Assembly: GCA_031216915.1 (NCBI GenBank)
Contig: CM062292.1
Span: 68,002,790 to 68,066,789, forward strand
Direction: 5' to 3'
Length of the DNA: 64,000 nucleotides
Source of the DNA: Pictodentalium vernedei
Taxonomy: Eukaryota > Mollusca > Scaphopoda > Dentaliida > Dentaliidae
Of this stretch, positions 1 to 10,782 are shown piece after piece. A program made the position numbers and the translations under genes. Position 1 is the first letter of the stretch; every line of letters begins with the position of its first letter. The notes below the pieces were generated by a model. That model was not told the DNA's origin. It did not search any database and saw nothing but the letters and a program-made list of their open reading frames with translations.

Positions 1-143
1 TGTCATCCCTCATTGGAACAAGCTCATCAAGCTCATTCCAATAAGGGGTCACATGACATGGTTTTGTTGAAATGTTTTGAAAAATTGGGAAATTTTTTTT
101 TAAGAACAAATTTTGAAATCATTTGCATTGGGTGAAGGGTTAA
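1..143. mobile_element. Palindromic TTAA MITE, family A (cut by window start)
   Basis: Right half of a family A element. It shows the central palindrome (GAACAAGCTC / GAGCTTG-type arms around CCTCATTGG), the arm word TCACATGACATGG, and the right end GGTGAAGGGTTAA. Full copies elsewhere in the window are about 250 bp with TTAACCCTTTACCC at one end and GGGTAAAGGGTTAA at the other, so the missing left half lies before base 1. Confidence 0.85.
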
Positions 144-144
144 A

Positions 145-545
145 AGCAGTGTTCCATCTGTAGGCTGGTTACATTCCTAGAAACTCAAGGCATAGCATTG
201 TTCCATTTGTAGCCTTCAAATGGAGCACTGCTATACCTTGAGTATTGAGGAATGTATCCAGCCTACAAATGGTACACTGCTATACCTTGGGTTTCGAGGA
301 ATGTAACCAGCCTACAAATGGTACACTGCTATACCTTGAGTTTCAGGGAATGTAACCAGCCTACAAATAGAACACTGTGATACCTTGAGTTTCAGGGAAT
401 GTAACCAGTGTACAAATGGAACACTACTATACCTTCAGTTTTAGGGAATGTAACCAGCCTACAAATGGAACACTGCTATACCTGAAGTTTCGGGGAATGT
501 AAGCAGCCTACAAATGAACATTGCTATATCTTGAGTTTCGGGGGA
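145..545. repeat. 49-bp tandem array with one inverted unit
   Basis: A 49-bp unit containing GAATGTAACCAGCCTACAAA and ACACTGCTATACCTTGAG is repeated head to tail; the word AATGTA(A/T)CC recurs at 251, 300, 349, 398, 447 and 496, exactly 49 bp apart. Bases 145-215 carry the same unit in inverted orientation, so the array begins with a foldback. Units differ by a few substitutions. No coding potential. It abuts the end of the family A element at 143. Confidence 0.9.
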
Positions 546-589
546 TTGTATTAAAATAATTGTTTCTCCTGTTGAGCAAACTGCAAGCT

Positions 590-700
590 AATGTATACAG
601 CATAAAGGCACTAACGTGGCTTTGAGCACTTTTTAGTAGAGCCATGATAGTGGCTTCTAGCACTCACCCAATTAAAAATATGAGTGTAACATTGCCTGTC
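590..700. mobile_element. Family D MITE terminal fragment
   Basis: The segment ends in GTGGCTTCTAGCACTCACCC followed by AATTAA, matching the end of the family D elements defined at 39073 and 40553. Only one end is recognisable, so this is a relic. From 700 to 1550 I see AT-rich sequence with no feature I can name. Confidence 0.5.
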
Positions 701-1552
701 TATTGTTTTAAAAAAAAAATGGGTTACCTGAAAATAATTTAGGCAACCTTTTTTCGAGTTGCCATTATTTCCAATTCTGACAAGCCTGATGTATGAATGG
801 TTTTACCTTACATTAGAATATTAACATACTAAAACATAAAAAAACACCCTCAAAGGTTTCACCTGATAATTTGTAACTGACCTGTGACTGCACATCATCA
901 AGTGAATAAATAATTCAACAGCTTAACAAGTATATAGCACGACAGCCTCCTCCAAATCAAAACGCAATCTTATCAAAAACTATGAAAGTATGAATTGTCT
1001 AATGTCTTACCTCCAGTCAGAACATTAGCATCCAACAAAAAACACCCCAGAAATCTGTACGTAATCTGTGACAAAACACCTCCGAGTGAATAATTCAACA
1101 GCTCAACAGGTACAATACAACCGCCCCACTCATAATCAATACTCATTTAAAAATAAAACAGATGTATTAACCAATTAGTCAGTGAATGTGTTCCATAATT
1201 ATATGTATCATAGACCTGTGCAACTGTTCAATCCACAAGGTGATTGATTTTTTCTCTGTAATGAAAAAGTATGAGTATATCATATGCAGAGAAGTGGCAA
1301 ATTTAGTCAATAATCTGTAGGATTTAAATTTTGACTCATGTTTTACGTAACCAATTGTATGTATAAATCTAACTGATAAACATATCTCAAGTCTAATCTG
1401 AAAAAGCACTTGACTGCTGAACGTGATCTTCCACACAGATGTATACTGTACAATTTTTTAACCCTAATTGGCCTGAACGGTTCAACAAACTTCTGGCACC
1501 ACTATAACCTGGAATTCCTCAGCATAGTGACAGGGAGAGGAGGATTGGGACA

Positions 1553-1591
1553 GATGTGTGTGTGTGTGTGTGTGTGTGGGGGGGGGGGGGG
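1553..1591. repeat. (TG)n microsatellite followed by a G run
   Basis: About eleven TG dinucleotides run directly into about a dozen G. Simple sequence only; the reading frame across it is not a gene. Confidence 0.95.
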
Positions 1592-1853
1592 CCTTATAAA
1601 ATGTCAATGGCATTTTTGGTGGATAGCACTGGTCACTTTTTCTCCGTTACATTGGGAAAATGAGGTTAGTACAAACCTCAGGTAAAAGCACAAAAAAATA
1701 TTTTTACCCCAAAACTGAAAATATTTAATTGTTCTTTCCCAAACAATGCCTTATTATTGCTCATTGAGCTCATACCAATGAGGGGTTATAACCTATGTTT
1801 GATGGGGGAGGGAGGTGGGGATAAAAAGAACAAAAAGTGAATGAAAAACATAT

Positions 1854-2095
1854 TTAACCCTTTACCCAACGTAACGTCTAAACCGGCCATCACTATTCAC
1901 AAAAATTGTCATTCAATCTTCATTATTTTTTTCATTTTTTGCATCAAAAACATAGCTTATGACCTCTCATTGGAATGAGTTCATTCCAATGAGGGGTCAT
2001 AAGCTATGTTTTTGATGCAAAAAGTGAAAAAAATGAGTTATTCAATAATTTTATTTGCAAGTATCGTCTGCTTTTCATGTTAGGTAAAGGGATAA
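1854..2095. mobile_element. Palindromic TTAA MITE, family B
   Basis: Starts TTAACCCTTTACCCAACG and ends TTAGGTAAAGGGATAA, a degenerate TTAA terminus. Arms carry the B-type words AACCGGCCATCACTATTC and GCATCAAAAACATAGCTTATG around a central palindrome (ATGACCTCTCATTGGAATGAG and its complement). Subterminal CGTCTGCTTTTCATG is typical of family B. A short B fragment also lies just before it at 1745-1800. Confidence 0.85.
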
Positions 2096-2631
2096 AATAA
2101 TTCCAGTACAGTATTAATGAGGGTCAATGCCACAATATAACCTTAGATACGGACTGATGTGGTGGTAAAAATAAAAAATAAATTATTGAGGGTTAATGAA
2201 AAACATATTTAAAATAATTTTAGTACTGTAACAGTCATTACTGTGCAAATAAGGCCATTCTTGTCTGTAAAAGTAAACCTGAACTTGTCAAATCAAAAGC
2301 CCCAATAAAGACCTTCATGCCAATCTGTGTATCTAGTTTAAAGCTGGAATGAAGTATTATAAATATAATAAACTACAACATGCTACTGTCTACATATGGT
2401 TGACCCCCATGGATCTCTTTATGTGTTATCTTATCAGCGTGTTATGTGATTCTAAACATATAGCTTATCAAATGGAATGGCTGTTGCTGGGATATTTTCT
2501 CAATGTAAATTAATATAAATGAATTTTATTGAAGAAATAAGAAAGAAGATTGCTGATGGTTTCGTTAATTAATTAACCAGTATTATTCTAAATTATTTTT
2601 CAAAGGTGAGTTGTAGCATGAGTATTTATAT

Positions 2632-2880
2632 TTAACCCTTTACCCAACGAATCGTCCTCATCCGCTCGCGCAATATGCAAATTCAGCAGCTGAAAATATA
2701 TTAATTTTCGAAAAATTTCAACAAGACCATAACATGTGACCCCTCTTTGGAACGAGCTCGTCGAGCTCGTACCAAAGAGGGGTCACATGATATGGTTTTG
2801 TTGAATTTTTTTGAAAAATTTTTAAAAATGATAATTCAAATAATAAATTTTGAAATCGTCTGCATTGGGTAAAGGGTTAA
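2632..2880. mobile_element. Palindromic TTAA MITE, family A (complete)
   Basis: Complete 249-bp copy: TTAACCCTTTACCCAACGAA at the left, ATTGGGTAAAGGGTTAA at the right, central palindrome GGAACGAGCTCGTCGAGCTC inside arms reading CATGTGACCCCTC. TTAA flanks and ends beginning CCCTTT are the hallmark of piggyBac-type elements; no transposase is present, so it is non-autonomous. Confidence 0.9.
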
Positions 2881-3434
2881 AGACCTCATTCTACCAGCAA
2901 GAGGTGCCTCAGTTTAGCAATACAGTCAAAACCTGTTAACTCAAAGTCGGCTATCTCGAATACCCCGGACAACTCAAAGTCTGTCATCGGTCCCCAAAAA
3001 TCTATGTGAAATTAGCATTAAAAAACTGAATAATAGCAGTAGTCAAACAACGGATTACTGATATTCCCATATTTTGACAGTGTTGTGTTCATAATTGGTC
3101 TGCAAAACATTAATCACTCTTTATGAGTTGAAATTCGCTGATTAATTTTCAATAAAAATCCTTGATTGAGCAGTGTCCAAGCTGACGATAATGTTTAAAA
3201 GCTATACGGTGTTTTCCTTCAGCATTCAGTTTGAAAAATGGAAACCTTATCATCCTCAGTATCACGAGAGGAGCCATATGCATCAGGCAAAGAAATCAAC
3301 AGTGAAAAAACAATTGACACTACGTCTTCTTTCAATTATCCCACAACTTATTTCCCCTGCTATTTTAATAATAATGTAATAATAATGTTTAAGCCTAAAA
3401 TACACATTGGGCTCTATGGCTTTACCAAAGTAAC

Positions 3435-3461
3435 TGACACACACACACACACACGCACACG
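3435..3461. repeat. (CA)n microsatellite
   Basis: A CA run lying just 3' (in LINE orientation) of the retrotransposon tail at 3519-3764; it may be the microsatellite-like terminus of that LINE copy. Confidence 0.9.
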
Positions 3462-3518
3462 TAAACATGCGCACACGCATGCTCATAAAACTATGTGTAA
3501 TGATCAGAAACTACAAAA

Positions 3519-3764
3519 TCAACAGATAAAGGCCTGTTCGTACAAATGAGTTTTGAGACCAGACTTAAATTGATTTATGGTCAATACAGATTTTAAATGC
3601 ACTGGAATGGAGTTCCAGAGAGCCAGTTCGGCACATATGAAAGCTCTGTCACCTGCTGTTGCAAGTTTAGACTTTGGTACCACCAGATTATAGAATTCAG
3701 AGGAGCGGAGATTCCTGACTGGTGTACAGGGTTTAACAAGTGTAGATAAATATTCCGCAGCCAA
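3519..3764 (-). pseudogene. Non-LTR retrotransposon ORF2 C-terminus (5'-truncated)
   Basis: A minus-strand frame of 81 residues reads LVVPKSKLATAGDRAFICAE, then LALWNSIPVHLKS and FKSGLKTHLYEQAF before the stop. This is the signature C-terminal end of many LINE reverse transcriptases (GDRAF..A...WN.LP...... F...LKT.L....F), of a CR1/L2/Jockey-like sort. In a live element it follows the reverse transcriptase domain. The sequence upstream on the minus strand is not coding, so this is a normal 5'-truncated insertion. Clade assignment is tentative. Confidence 0.8.
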
Positions 3765-3940
3765 GCCGTTAATACATTTTTATGTAATAAGTAGTATTTT
3801 ACATGTTATATTCCATGTTATCTCAGTTTATAATGTTCAGTCGTTTGTTAACTCAGAATTTATCGTCCGTATTCATGCCGACCCGCTTTCTTGAACATTT
3901 GTATGCAGCATTCCTTGTTCTGTACATTCCTATTTTTTTA

Positions 3941-4373
3941 TACAGTGGAACCCTGTTAATTGAATAGCCACTTTGCCAATGAAAATTATTCAGTTAACAG
4001 GAGTATTCAATTAACAGGGATTGTGTCACTTTCCAGTATTCTTGAAATAAACTTAGCATTTATTCTATTATTTCTTGTTTGACAGAGCTCCATGAGCTCT
4101 GTCAAACAAGATATAATAGATTAAATGCCTGTATTGGATGTACTGAGGCCAAATAGGTCTATAAACAAAGGAAAACTGGGGAGAATCAGGGTAATTTCTC
4201 GACAGATTACAAGATTTTTTATTCAATTAACAGGAGTTTACTCTATAACCTATATTCAATTAACAGGTCAAATTTGTACAGGAGGTATGGTGAATGGTTT
4301 TGTGTTGGGAAATTATATTCAATTAACAGGGTTATTCAGTTAAGAGATATCCAATGAAATGGGCTCCACTGTA
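3941..4373. mobile_element. TA MITE, family J (433 bp, complete)
   Basis: Ends TACAGTGGAACCCTG and GGGCTCCACTGTA, mariner/pogo-like with TA at each edge. The word ATTCAATTAACAGG is repeated subterminally on both sides. The centre is the palindrome CTTGTTTGACAGAGCTC / GAGCTCTGTCAAACAAG. Two other complete copies (49719-50151, 53306-53739) are 433 and 434 bp, so this is a well-defined family. The short frames inside it are not genes. Confidence 0.9.
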
Positions 4374-4535
4374 CTTTAAGATAAATAAGATAAACAAACT
4401 GTGAGTTAAGTTGCGACTTATTTTATCAATTACATAGTACAAAGCTAAGTACATCTCCAAAATCTGTTTTCGTGTACAAACAATTTAGAAACACTGAAAG
4501 CCGAAATAAATGTTCAAAGCATGTGTAGATATAAT

Positions 4536-5067
4536 CAGGGGTTATTTTGGGTGTCTACAGAGACCGAATATGTGACCCTATCCCAATGGCATTTTGGCAT
4601 GATTTTTTCCAATTTAAACCAAAAATTTCCCAATCTCAGTCCTTATTCAAATAAAAATTTAATTCTTCTGTAATTCTTGAAGGTCTAAGTATGACTTTCA
4701 ACACTTTTTACTGCAACCAAAATAGGTGCCTCAACAGGCAGTATTTAGACATGCATGCAAGTTACATCTGAGGAACCTTGTCAGTTGTTTCTAGGCAAGT
4801 CTTGGCTGCCTACATAGGCAGACAAGATTTTCCTAGACACAACTGCAAAGCCACAGAATGTAGACTATCACATAAATATCTTCATTATTAATAGTATACG
4901 AACAATTTAGTTGATAGAGATTACAGAGACTGATCATTATTTCATGTGGCTGTTTGTTATAAAACGTTTCTTCTCCCAAACAAATTCCCAAGTGGAGCCT
5001 TCATGATGCGAAATTTCCCAATTGCATGGCCCCAGACCCTTTGCCAAAGAGGGCAGAAGAATCCCTG
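4536..5067. mobile_element. CAGGG-ended MITE, family G
   Basis: Left end CAGGGGTTATTTTGGGTGTC, right end GCAGAAGAATCCCTG, giving inverted CAGGGATT-type termini. The centre (4781-4848) is a foldback: GTTTCTAGGCAAGTCTTGGC and its near complement. Related full or partial copies occur at 20602, 22922, 24765, 41436 and 45000. Termini and size would suit a hAT-like non-autonomous element, but I could not find a clean target duplication here. Confidence 0.7.
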
Positions 5068-5403
5068 GTAATGGAGTCCCATTTTCCTTCGCTGGTCAAA
5101 ATCATCGAATTACCCAAATCTGGATAACTCGAACAACTGGATAGCTCGAAGTTCACTGGCGGTCCCACAAACTTGGAGTTAACAAGTTTCAAGACTGTAT
5201 ATTGTTCGTTTTGATACAATTTATTGGATAGTGTCCACTGGCATCCTCTTACTAATTGCAACAGAAACAATCTCAAAAAAACATTTCTTTTTCTACTGTC
5301 TAATGAGCACGCTGTCTGACCCTCGCCAGAGGTAACTGCATTGTGTCCCTGCGCAAGGTACTTAACTCTTAAACCCACTAAGTATTTTAAAAATATTTTT
5401 CTT

Positions 5404-5448
5404 CAAATCTAGTCATGACTGCCGTGAAGCAGTCATGACTAGATTTGA
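5404..5448. repeat. Perfect foldback (family E core)
   Basis: CAAATCTAGTCATGACTGC, a 6-base spacer, then its exact reverse complement. A slightly diverged copy is at 47970-48013. The remnants of a SINE body (CATTGTGTCCCTGCGCAAGG) lie just upstream at 5335-5370. Confidence 0.9.
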
Positions 5449-5482
5449 CAAAATTCATCTAACTTTAACTTAGGAAATAATT

Positions 5483-5788
5483 CGTGCTCCAGCGTTGTGT
5501 CCTTGGGCAAGGCACTTAACCCCGACTGCCTACATTGGGGCACGATGACGCTGTGTACTAAGGTGTACTGCACGTTGATGGTGTGCATCTCTTCAACCAA
5601 TCTAACCCTGCCTGTGCCACGGTGCAGAGTTCAGAGTTACTATGTTGGAGAGCTGACAGCTGCTCGTCATTGCTCGGTGGTTCTCTCTGGGTACTCCGGC
5701 TTCCTCCACCTGTAAAACTGTCACCGACATGATATGACCCTGGCTGTTAATGTGTCGTTAAACCCTAATAAAAAAAACAAACAAAAAA
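5483..5788 (+). mobile_element. SINE, 5S-subfamily body, 5'-truncated
   Basis: Body words GTTGTGTCCTTGGGCAAGGC, GTACTGCACG, CTAACCCTGCCTGTGC, CTCGGTGGTTCTCTC and CGGCTTCCTCCACC, then the tail GTGTCGTTAAACCCTAATAA with an A-rich end. The tail matches the 5S-headed copies at 16951 and 32401 rather than the tRNA-headed ones. Flanked by an imperfect direct repeat (AACTTAGGAAATAATT at 5467-5482, AACTTAAGAAATTATT at 5789-5804), the target duplication of a retroposed copy. The head is missing. Confidence 0.85.
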
Positions 5789-5977
5789 AACTTAAGAAAT
5801 TATTGGTCAAAGAGTCTTTTCTATTTACAGGAGAGAAACTGGATAAAATGTTCCCAAATTATACTTATTTCAGTGGCAAGAGACTGTACTTCCTGAGTGG
5901 GAGTATATGCTAACTGCATGTAAGGAGTTAATCCTGAATGCCCACGTGGGGGCACAGTGTCGCTGTGTATATACAGA

Positions 5978-6142
5978 TTACTACAACAGTCAATTGATCT
6001 GTGTTGTTGTATTCCGTCAAGTTGATGAGATGAGATCGGCTAAATCAAAAGAGACCCCACAGGCGTCAAGTTTGATCTTGCCGATCTCATCTCGTCAACG
6101 AGATGGAATACAACAACACAGATCAATTGACTGTTGTAGTAA
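5978..6142. repeat. Large palindrome with ~62-bp arms
   Basis: TTACTACAACAGTCAATTGA at 5978 is mirrored by TCAATTGACTGTTGTAGTAA ending at 6142; the arms continue through GATCTGTGTTGTTGTATTCC and GAGATGAGATCGGC, leaving a spacer of about 40 bases. No other copy is visible in the window and no terminal repeats or target duplication could be assigned. Confidence 0.9.
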
Positions 6143-6195
6143 TTTGTTTATTATATGACAATTAGTATTTTAAACTGATCACAACACTCTAAATG

Positions 6196-9100
6196 AAAGT
6201 GCCAATGACACTGTAGCTTAACTTGTATGTTGTGTTTGATGAAAAGGATAATGTTCAATGTTTATGAAAGGATTATGAAATAAGACAAGAATTGTGATAA
6301 TTTGGAATATGTTCATTTCTGTTCCCTGTATGCTATGTTTTTGATAAAAAAATAATATGAGGTGTACACTGTACTAAAGAGCTGAGGAGTGGGTTAATAT
6401 GACCTCACAGTTAATGTATGTGGCCCTCACAGTTAACGTATATCAACGAAAGTTACCAAGTTACAGTGAAATTATTCCAAAACAAGTCATCCTATCAAGT
6501 TACATTGAAATCACTTCATAAATATGGCCTGTAGACTGTGCTAACAGTTTTTGGGCTTCGGGCCCCTGGAGCCGTCAGTTTCCCAATTGCGACCAAAGGG
6601 GACATTCTCATCTAGACAAAATATGAAGTCAACCTACCAAGTTACAATGAAATCCCTTCATAAATATGACCTGTAGACTGTGCTAAAGGTTTTTGGGCTT
6701 TGGGTTTGGGCAGCCATCATGGTTTAATGATCGCAACCAAAAGGGGACATTCTCATCTCTGCATCATCTGGAGTGATCCTACAAAGTTACAATGAAATCC
6801 CTTCATAAATATGACCTGTAGACTGTGCTCAAGGTTTTCGGGCTTCGGGCCCCTGAAGCCGTCACAGCTGACCAATCACAACCAAAAGGGAATGTCATCA
6901 TCTAGGCATTATATGGAGTCAAACTAACAGGTTACAATGAAATCCTTCCATAAATATGACCTATAGACTATGCTAAAGGTTTTTGACTCGGGCAGCCATC
7001 AAGGCTGAATGATCGTGACCAAAAGGGACATGCTCATCTAGACATTATTTGGAGTCATCCTACCAAGGTACAATGAAATCCCTTCATAAATATGACCTGT
7101 AGACTATGCTCAAGATTTTTGGGCTTAGTGCACCTGTAGTCATCACAGTTGACCAATCACGACCAAAAGGGGATGTCATCATCTCGGCATTATATGGAGT
7201 CAACCTAACAAGTTACAATGAAATCCTTCCATAAATACGACCTATAGACTATGCTAAAGGTTTTTGGGCTCGGGCAGCCATCAAGGCTGAACGATCGCTA
7301 CCAAAAGGGCACGTTCTCATCTAGACATTATTTGGAGTCATCCTACCAAGCAAAAATGAAATCCCTTCATAATTATGACCTGTAGCGTGTTCTTAAGGTT
7401 TTCGGCTTCGGGCCCCTGTAGCTGTCACAGTTGCCCAATCGTGTCCAAAAGGGTACGTTCTCATCTAGACATTATATAAAGTCAAACCTACCAAGTTACA
7501 ATGAAATCCCTTCATAAATATGACCTGTAGACTGTGCTAAAGGTATTCGGGCTCGGGCAGACATAATGGTTGAATGATTGCAACCAAAAGGGGACATTCT
7601 CATCTGGGCATCATCTGGAGTGATCCTACGAAGTTACAATGAAATCCCTTCATAAATATGACTGTAGACTGCTCAAGCTTTTCGGGCTTCGGGCACCTGT
7701 AGCCATCACAGTTGACCAATCATGACCAAAAGGGGATGCCATCATCTAGGCATTATATGGAGTCAACCTAACAAGTTACAATGAAATCCTTACATAAATA
7801 CGACCTGTAGAATATGCTAAAGGTCTTTGGGCTCGGGCAGCCATAAAGACTGAATGATCACGACCAAAAGGGGATGTTCTCATCTGGACATTATTTGGAG
7901 TCATCCTACCAAGCTACAACGAAATCCCTTCATAATTATGACCTGTAGCCTTTTCTAAAGGTTTTCGGGCTTCGGGCCCCTGTAGCCGTCACAGTTGCCC
8001 AATCGTGTCCAAAAGGGGACGTTCTCATCTAGACATTATATGAAGTCAACCTACCAAGTTACAATGAAATCCCTTCATAAATATGACCTGTAGACTGTGC
8101 TAAAGGTTTTCGGGCTTCAGGCTCGGCAGCCATAATGGTTGAATGATCGCAACCACAGGCAACAATCGCATCTGGGCATCATCTGGAGTGATCCTACGAA
8201 GTTGCAATGAAATCCCTTTATAAATATGACCTGTAGACTGTGCTCAAGGTTTTCGGGCTTCGGGCACCTGTAGCCATCACAGTTGACCAATCATGACCAA
8301 AAGGGGATGTCATCATCTAGGCATTATATGGTGTCAACCTAACAGGTCACAATGAAATCCTTCCATAAATATGACTTTTGACTATGCTAAAGGTTTTTGG
8401 GCTCGGGCATCCATCAAGGCTGAATGATCGTGACCAAAATGGGACGTTCTCATCTAGACATTATTTGGAGTCATCCTACCAAGTTACAATGAAATCCCTT
8501 CATAAATATGACCTGTAAACTGTGCTAAAGGTTTTCAGGCTTCGGGCCCATGTAGCCGTCACACTTGCCCAATCAGGACCAAAAGGTGACTTTCTCATCT
8601 AGACATTGTATGAAGTCAACCCACCAAGTTACAATGAAATTCCTCAATAAATATGACCTGTAGACTGTGCTAAAGGTTTTCGGGTTTTGGGCTCGGGCAG
8701 TTGTCTCTGTTGGCAGATCACACCCAAATGGGGAAATTCTCATCTGGAGATCATAAGGAGTCATCCTACCAAGTTACAATGAAATCCCTCCATACTGAAC
8801 ATGACCTGCAGACTGTGCTAAAAGTTTTTGGGTTTCGGGCTTGGGCAGCCATCATGGTTGATAGATCTTGCCCAAAAGGGGACATTCTCATCTAGGCATT
8901 ATACAAAGGCATCCTACCAAGTTACAATGAAATCCCTTCATAAATACGACCTGTAGACTGTGCTAATGGTTTGGGGGTTTTGGGCTCAGGCAGCCATACC
9001 GGTTGCGACCAAAAGGGGACATTCTCATCTAGACATGACCCCAAACCTGCATATGAAATTTCGTGATAATCAGACAAGAACTGTGGGGTGTAGCCTGTGG

Positions 9101-9224
9101 CCCTGTGCTAAAGGAAAATATGAACAGACTAACAGACTCACAGACTAGCAGACTCACAGACTAACAGACTTCCGCATGCGTGGTGGCAATAGCTTATCTT
9201 GACTATGTCAAGTTAAGCTAAAAA
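6196..9224 (+). mobile_element. Pearl/HINE-like element P1 (3 kb)
   Basis: Left side: a small hairpin AGTGCCAATGACACT followed by TAGCTTAACTTG. Body: about 18 tandem units of ~145 bp. Then an ACAGACT-type microsatellite (9119-9171). Right side: hairpin TAGCTTATCTTGAC-TAT-GTCAAGTTAAGCTA at 9190-9220. The left TAGCTTAACTTG and right CAAGTTAAGCTA are inverted subterminal repeats. This order (subterminal inverted repeat, tandem cores, microsatellite, 3' hairpin) is that of bivalve pearl/CvA-like and Helentron-associated elements. No Rep/helicase gene is present. A lone 3' end of the same family is at 54150-54312 and a lone 5' end at 26105-26160. Confidence 0.75.
6497..9060 (+). repeat. ~145-bp tandem array with four-unit higher-order period
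   Basis: The word GTTACAATGAAATCC recurs near 6497, 6640, 6783, 6929, 7066, 7210, 7494, 7637, 7772, 7915, 8056, 8200, 8345, 8488, 8629, 8774 and 8923 (7350 is mutated). Units fall into four variants by their middle part: a (CCCAATCG, GAAGTCAACC), b (TGAATGATCGC, CATCATCTGGAGTGATCC), c (TTGACCAATCA, GGCATTATATGG), d (CATCAAGGCTGAATGATCG, CATTATTTGGAGTCATCC). They run a-b-c-d, c-d, a-b-c-d, a-b-c-d, a-b and then degenerate. Confidence 0.85.
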
Positions 9225-9607
9225 TCATATACAACAAGAATTATATTAGCCAAATAACCATTAACAAATACGTAATTGGGGAATCCCAATCGCATAGTAA
9301 TATCAAACGTTTCTGTCAAACATGAAACTTGAAAGTCAAACCAATGGAGGCAAGACTTGAATTTCAATCGGAATCACTTTCACAGATTCTCCTATGTTTT
9401 GTTGGATTCGCATCTTGAAAATAGTTGTTAATAGTTATTTCGCAATTGTTCAGCACAGCATTTTTAAACAGACCTCGACAGGAATGTTTGTCAATGGAGT
9501 TTAATGAGGAGACACTTGTGTTTATGTTCTGTGCTTATGTTCTATATTTATATATAGGTTACTGGTAGAAATAGTCCGTTCACGTGTGCCTCGTTTGAGG
9601 CAGGCAT

Positions 9608-10252
9608 TACCATATTTACTCTGTATATTGGGACACTCTATAATTTGGGACACACTTTTTTTTTTATGCTCCAGTGTTTGGGACACTCAGGAGACTTGTT
9701 TCCAGTTGGGCCAGTCACATGAAAACGGTGCAAAATGCTCAATATCAAAGCTAAGTTTGTGTTTAATTTTCCTTTTTAAACAATAAAAAATTGATAATAC
9801 ATATTGATTTGTGTTGTTTTTATTTAAATCTGTTCCTAAGTTTTAATATTTACAGTCCGGACTGACATGAGGAAGACTATTTAATATTACATTGTGACAG
9901 TCCTCAACCCTTTACCGAATGCTAGTGGCAGATGACACTCATAAAAAGAATTCTTGTGTAACCAAAAATTTTCATTTTTTGCTTCCAAAGCATAGCTTAT
10001 GACCCCTCATTAGAACGAGCGCAATGCCCTCGTTCCAAAGAGGGGCATAAGCTATGTTTTGGAAGCAAAAAATGAAAATCTAAAAACAAATTGGATGGCG
10101 ATTTTCGTATATAGTGATGGAAAACTAATCACACACAACTTGATTCAGCATCAAAACAAGACCAGCTTGTGTTTTTCCCCATTTTCTAAGATGTGGGACA
10201 TCTGTGAAAATATTTATTTTTAGCTGTCCCAATACATAGAGTAAATACGGTA
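9608..10252. mobile_element. TA MITE, family H, carrying a family B core
   Basis: Ends TACCATATTTACTCTG and CATAGAGTAAATACGGTA, both followed inward by TTGGGACA / TGTCCCAA. From about 9905 the interior contains a family B MITE: CAACCCTTTACCGAAT, CAGATGACACTC, and the palindrome arms around ATAGCTTATGACCCCTC. The second copy (20696-21154) has the same B core at the same place but lacks ~190 bp seen here. Confidence 0.85.
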
Positions 10253-10324
10253 TAACTATCTGGAAAACTTGACACTCTTTGATGGGCAAACTACAGTGGT
10301 ATTAAGGGGCTATTTGTGGTAGTC

Positions 10325-10531
10325 GTATAATAATAAGGCATACTGCATGTCGATGAGGCACTTCTCTTCAACCAATGCTGACCCTGCTTGTACCTAGTTT
10401 GTATGTTGGTGAGTCTGACAGTTGCTCGGCGCTGCCCGGTGGTTCTCTCTGGGTACTCTGGTTTTCTCCACCCATAACCTGTCTGATACGATGTGACTTT
10501 TGCTATCGAATAAATAAATATATAATAAATA
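10325..10531 (+). mobile_element. SINE fragment (3' half)
   Basis: Begins in the body at AAGGCATACTGCATG and continues through ACCCTGCTTGTAC, CAGTTGCTCGG, GGTTCTCTCTGGGTACTC and CTCCACCCATAAC to an AATAAATAAATA end. The head and the first third are missing. Confidence 0.8.
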
Positions 10532-10556
10532 GTAATGATAGTAGCTTCTAGCCAGG

Positions 10557-10782
10557 GTTCCTTTACCCAACGAATCGGCCGCATCCGCCCGCGTAATATG
10601 CAAATTTAGCAGTTGAAATAATATTATTTTTCAAAAAATTTCAACAAAACCATATCATGTGACCCCTCGGAACGAGCTCGTTCCAACGAGGGGTCACATG
10701 ATATGGTTTTGTTGAAATTTTTTGAAAAAATGATATTTAAAATAATAAATTTTGATATCGTCTGCGTTGGGTAAAGGGTTAA
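10557..10782. mobile_element. Palindromic TTAA MITE, family A
   Basis: CCTTTACCCAACGAATCGGC at the left, CGTTGGGTAAAGGGTTAA at the right, centre GGAACGAGCTCGTTCC with arms CATATCATGTGACCCCTC. The left TTAA has decayed to GGTTC. It lies directly after the SINE fragment, separated by a piece of a family D end (AGTAGCTTCTAG). Confidence 0.88.

Larger units (their letters stand above)
2921..5199. mobile_element. pogo/Tigger-like element (Tc1-mariner), gutted and loaded with insertions
   Basis: Left end TACAGTCAAAACCTGTTAAC with CTATCTCGAATAC just inside; right end reads, on the minus strand, TACAGTCTTGAAACTTGTTA with GAGCTATCCAGTTGTTCG inside. Such ends (TACAGT, then a TTAACTC/TCGAA block) are typical of pogo/Tigger elements with TA target duplication. 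The interior holds a LINE tail (3519-3764), a 433-bp TA MITE (3941-4373) and a CAGGG-ended MITE (4536-5067). I see no transposase frame. Pairing these two ends as one element is an inference from their similarity and spacing; they could be two solo ends. Confidence 0.55.

Noticed and set aside
3238..3549. 103-codon plus-strand frame within the pogo-like element, considered as transposase remnant.
   Set aside because: It runs into the CA microsatellite and shows no HTH or DDE motif.
6497..9060. CRISPR-like array because of regular direct repeats.
   Set aside because: Units are ~145 bp head-to-tail with no unique spacers, in a eukaryotic setting.
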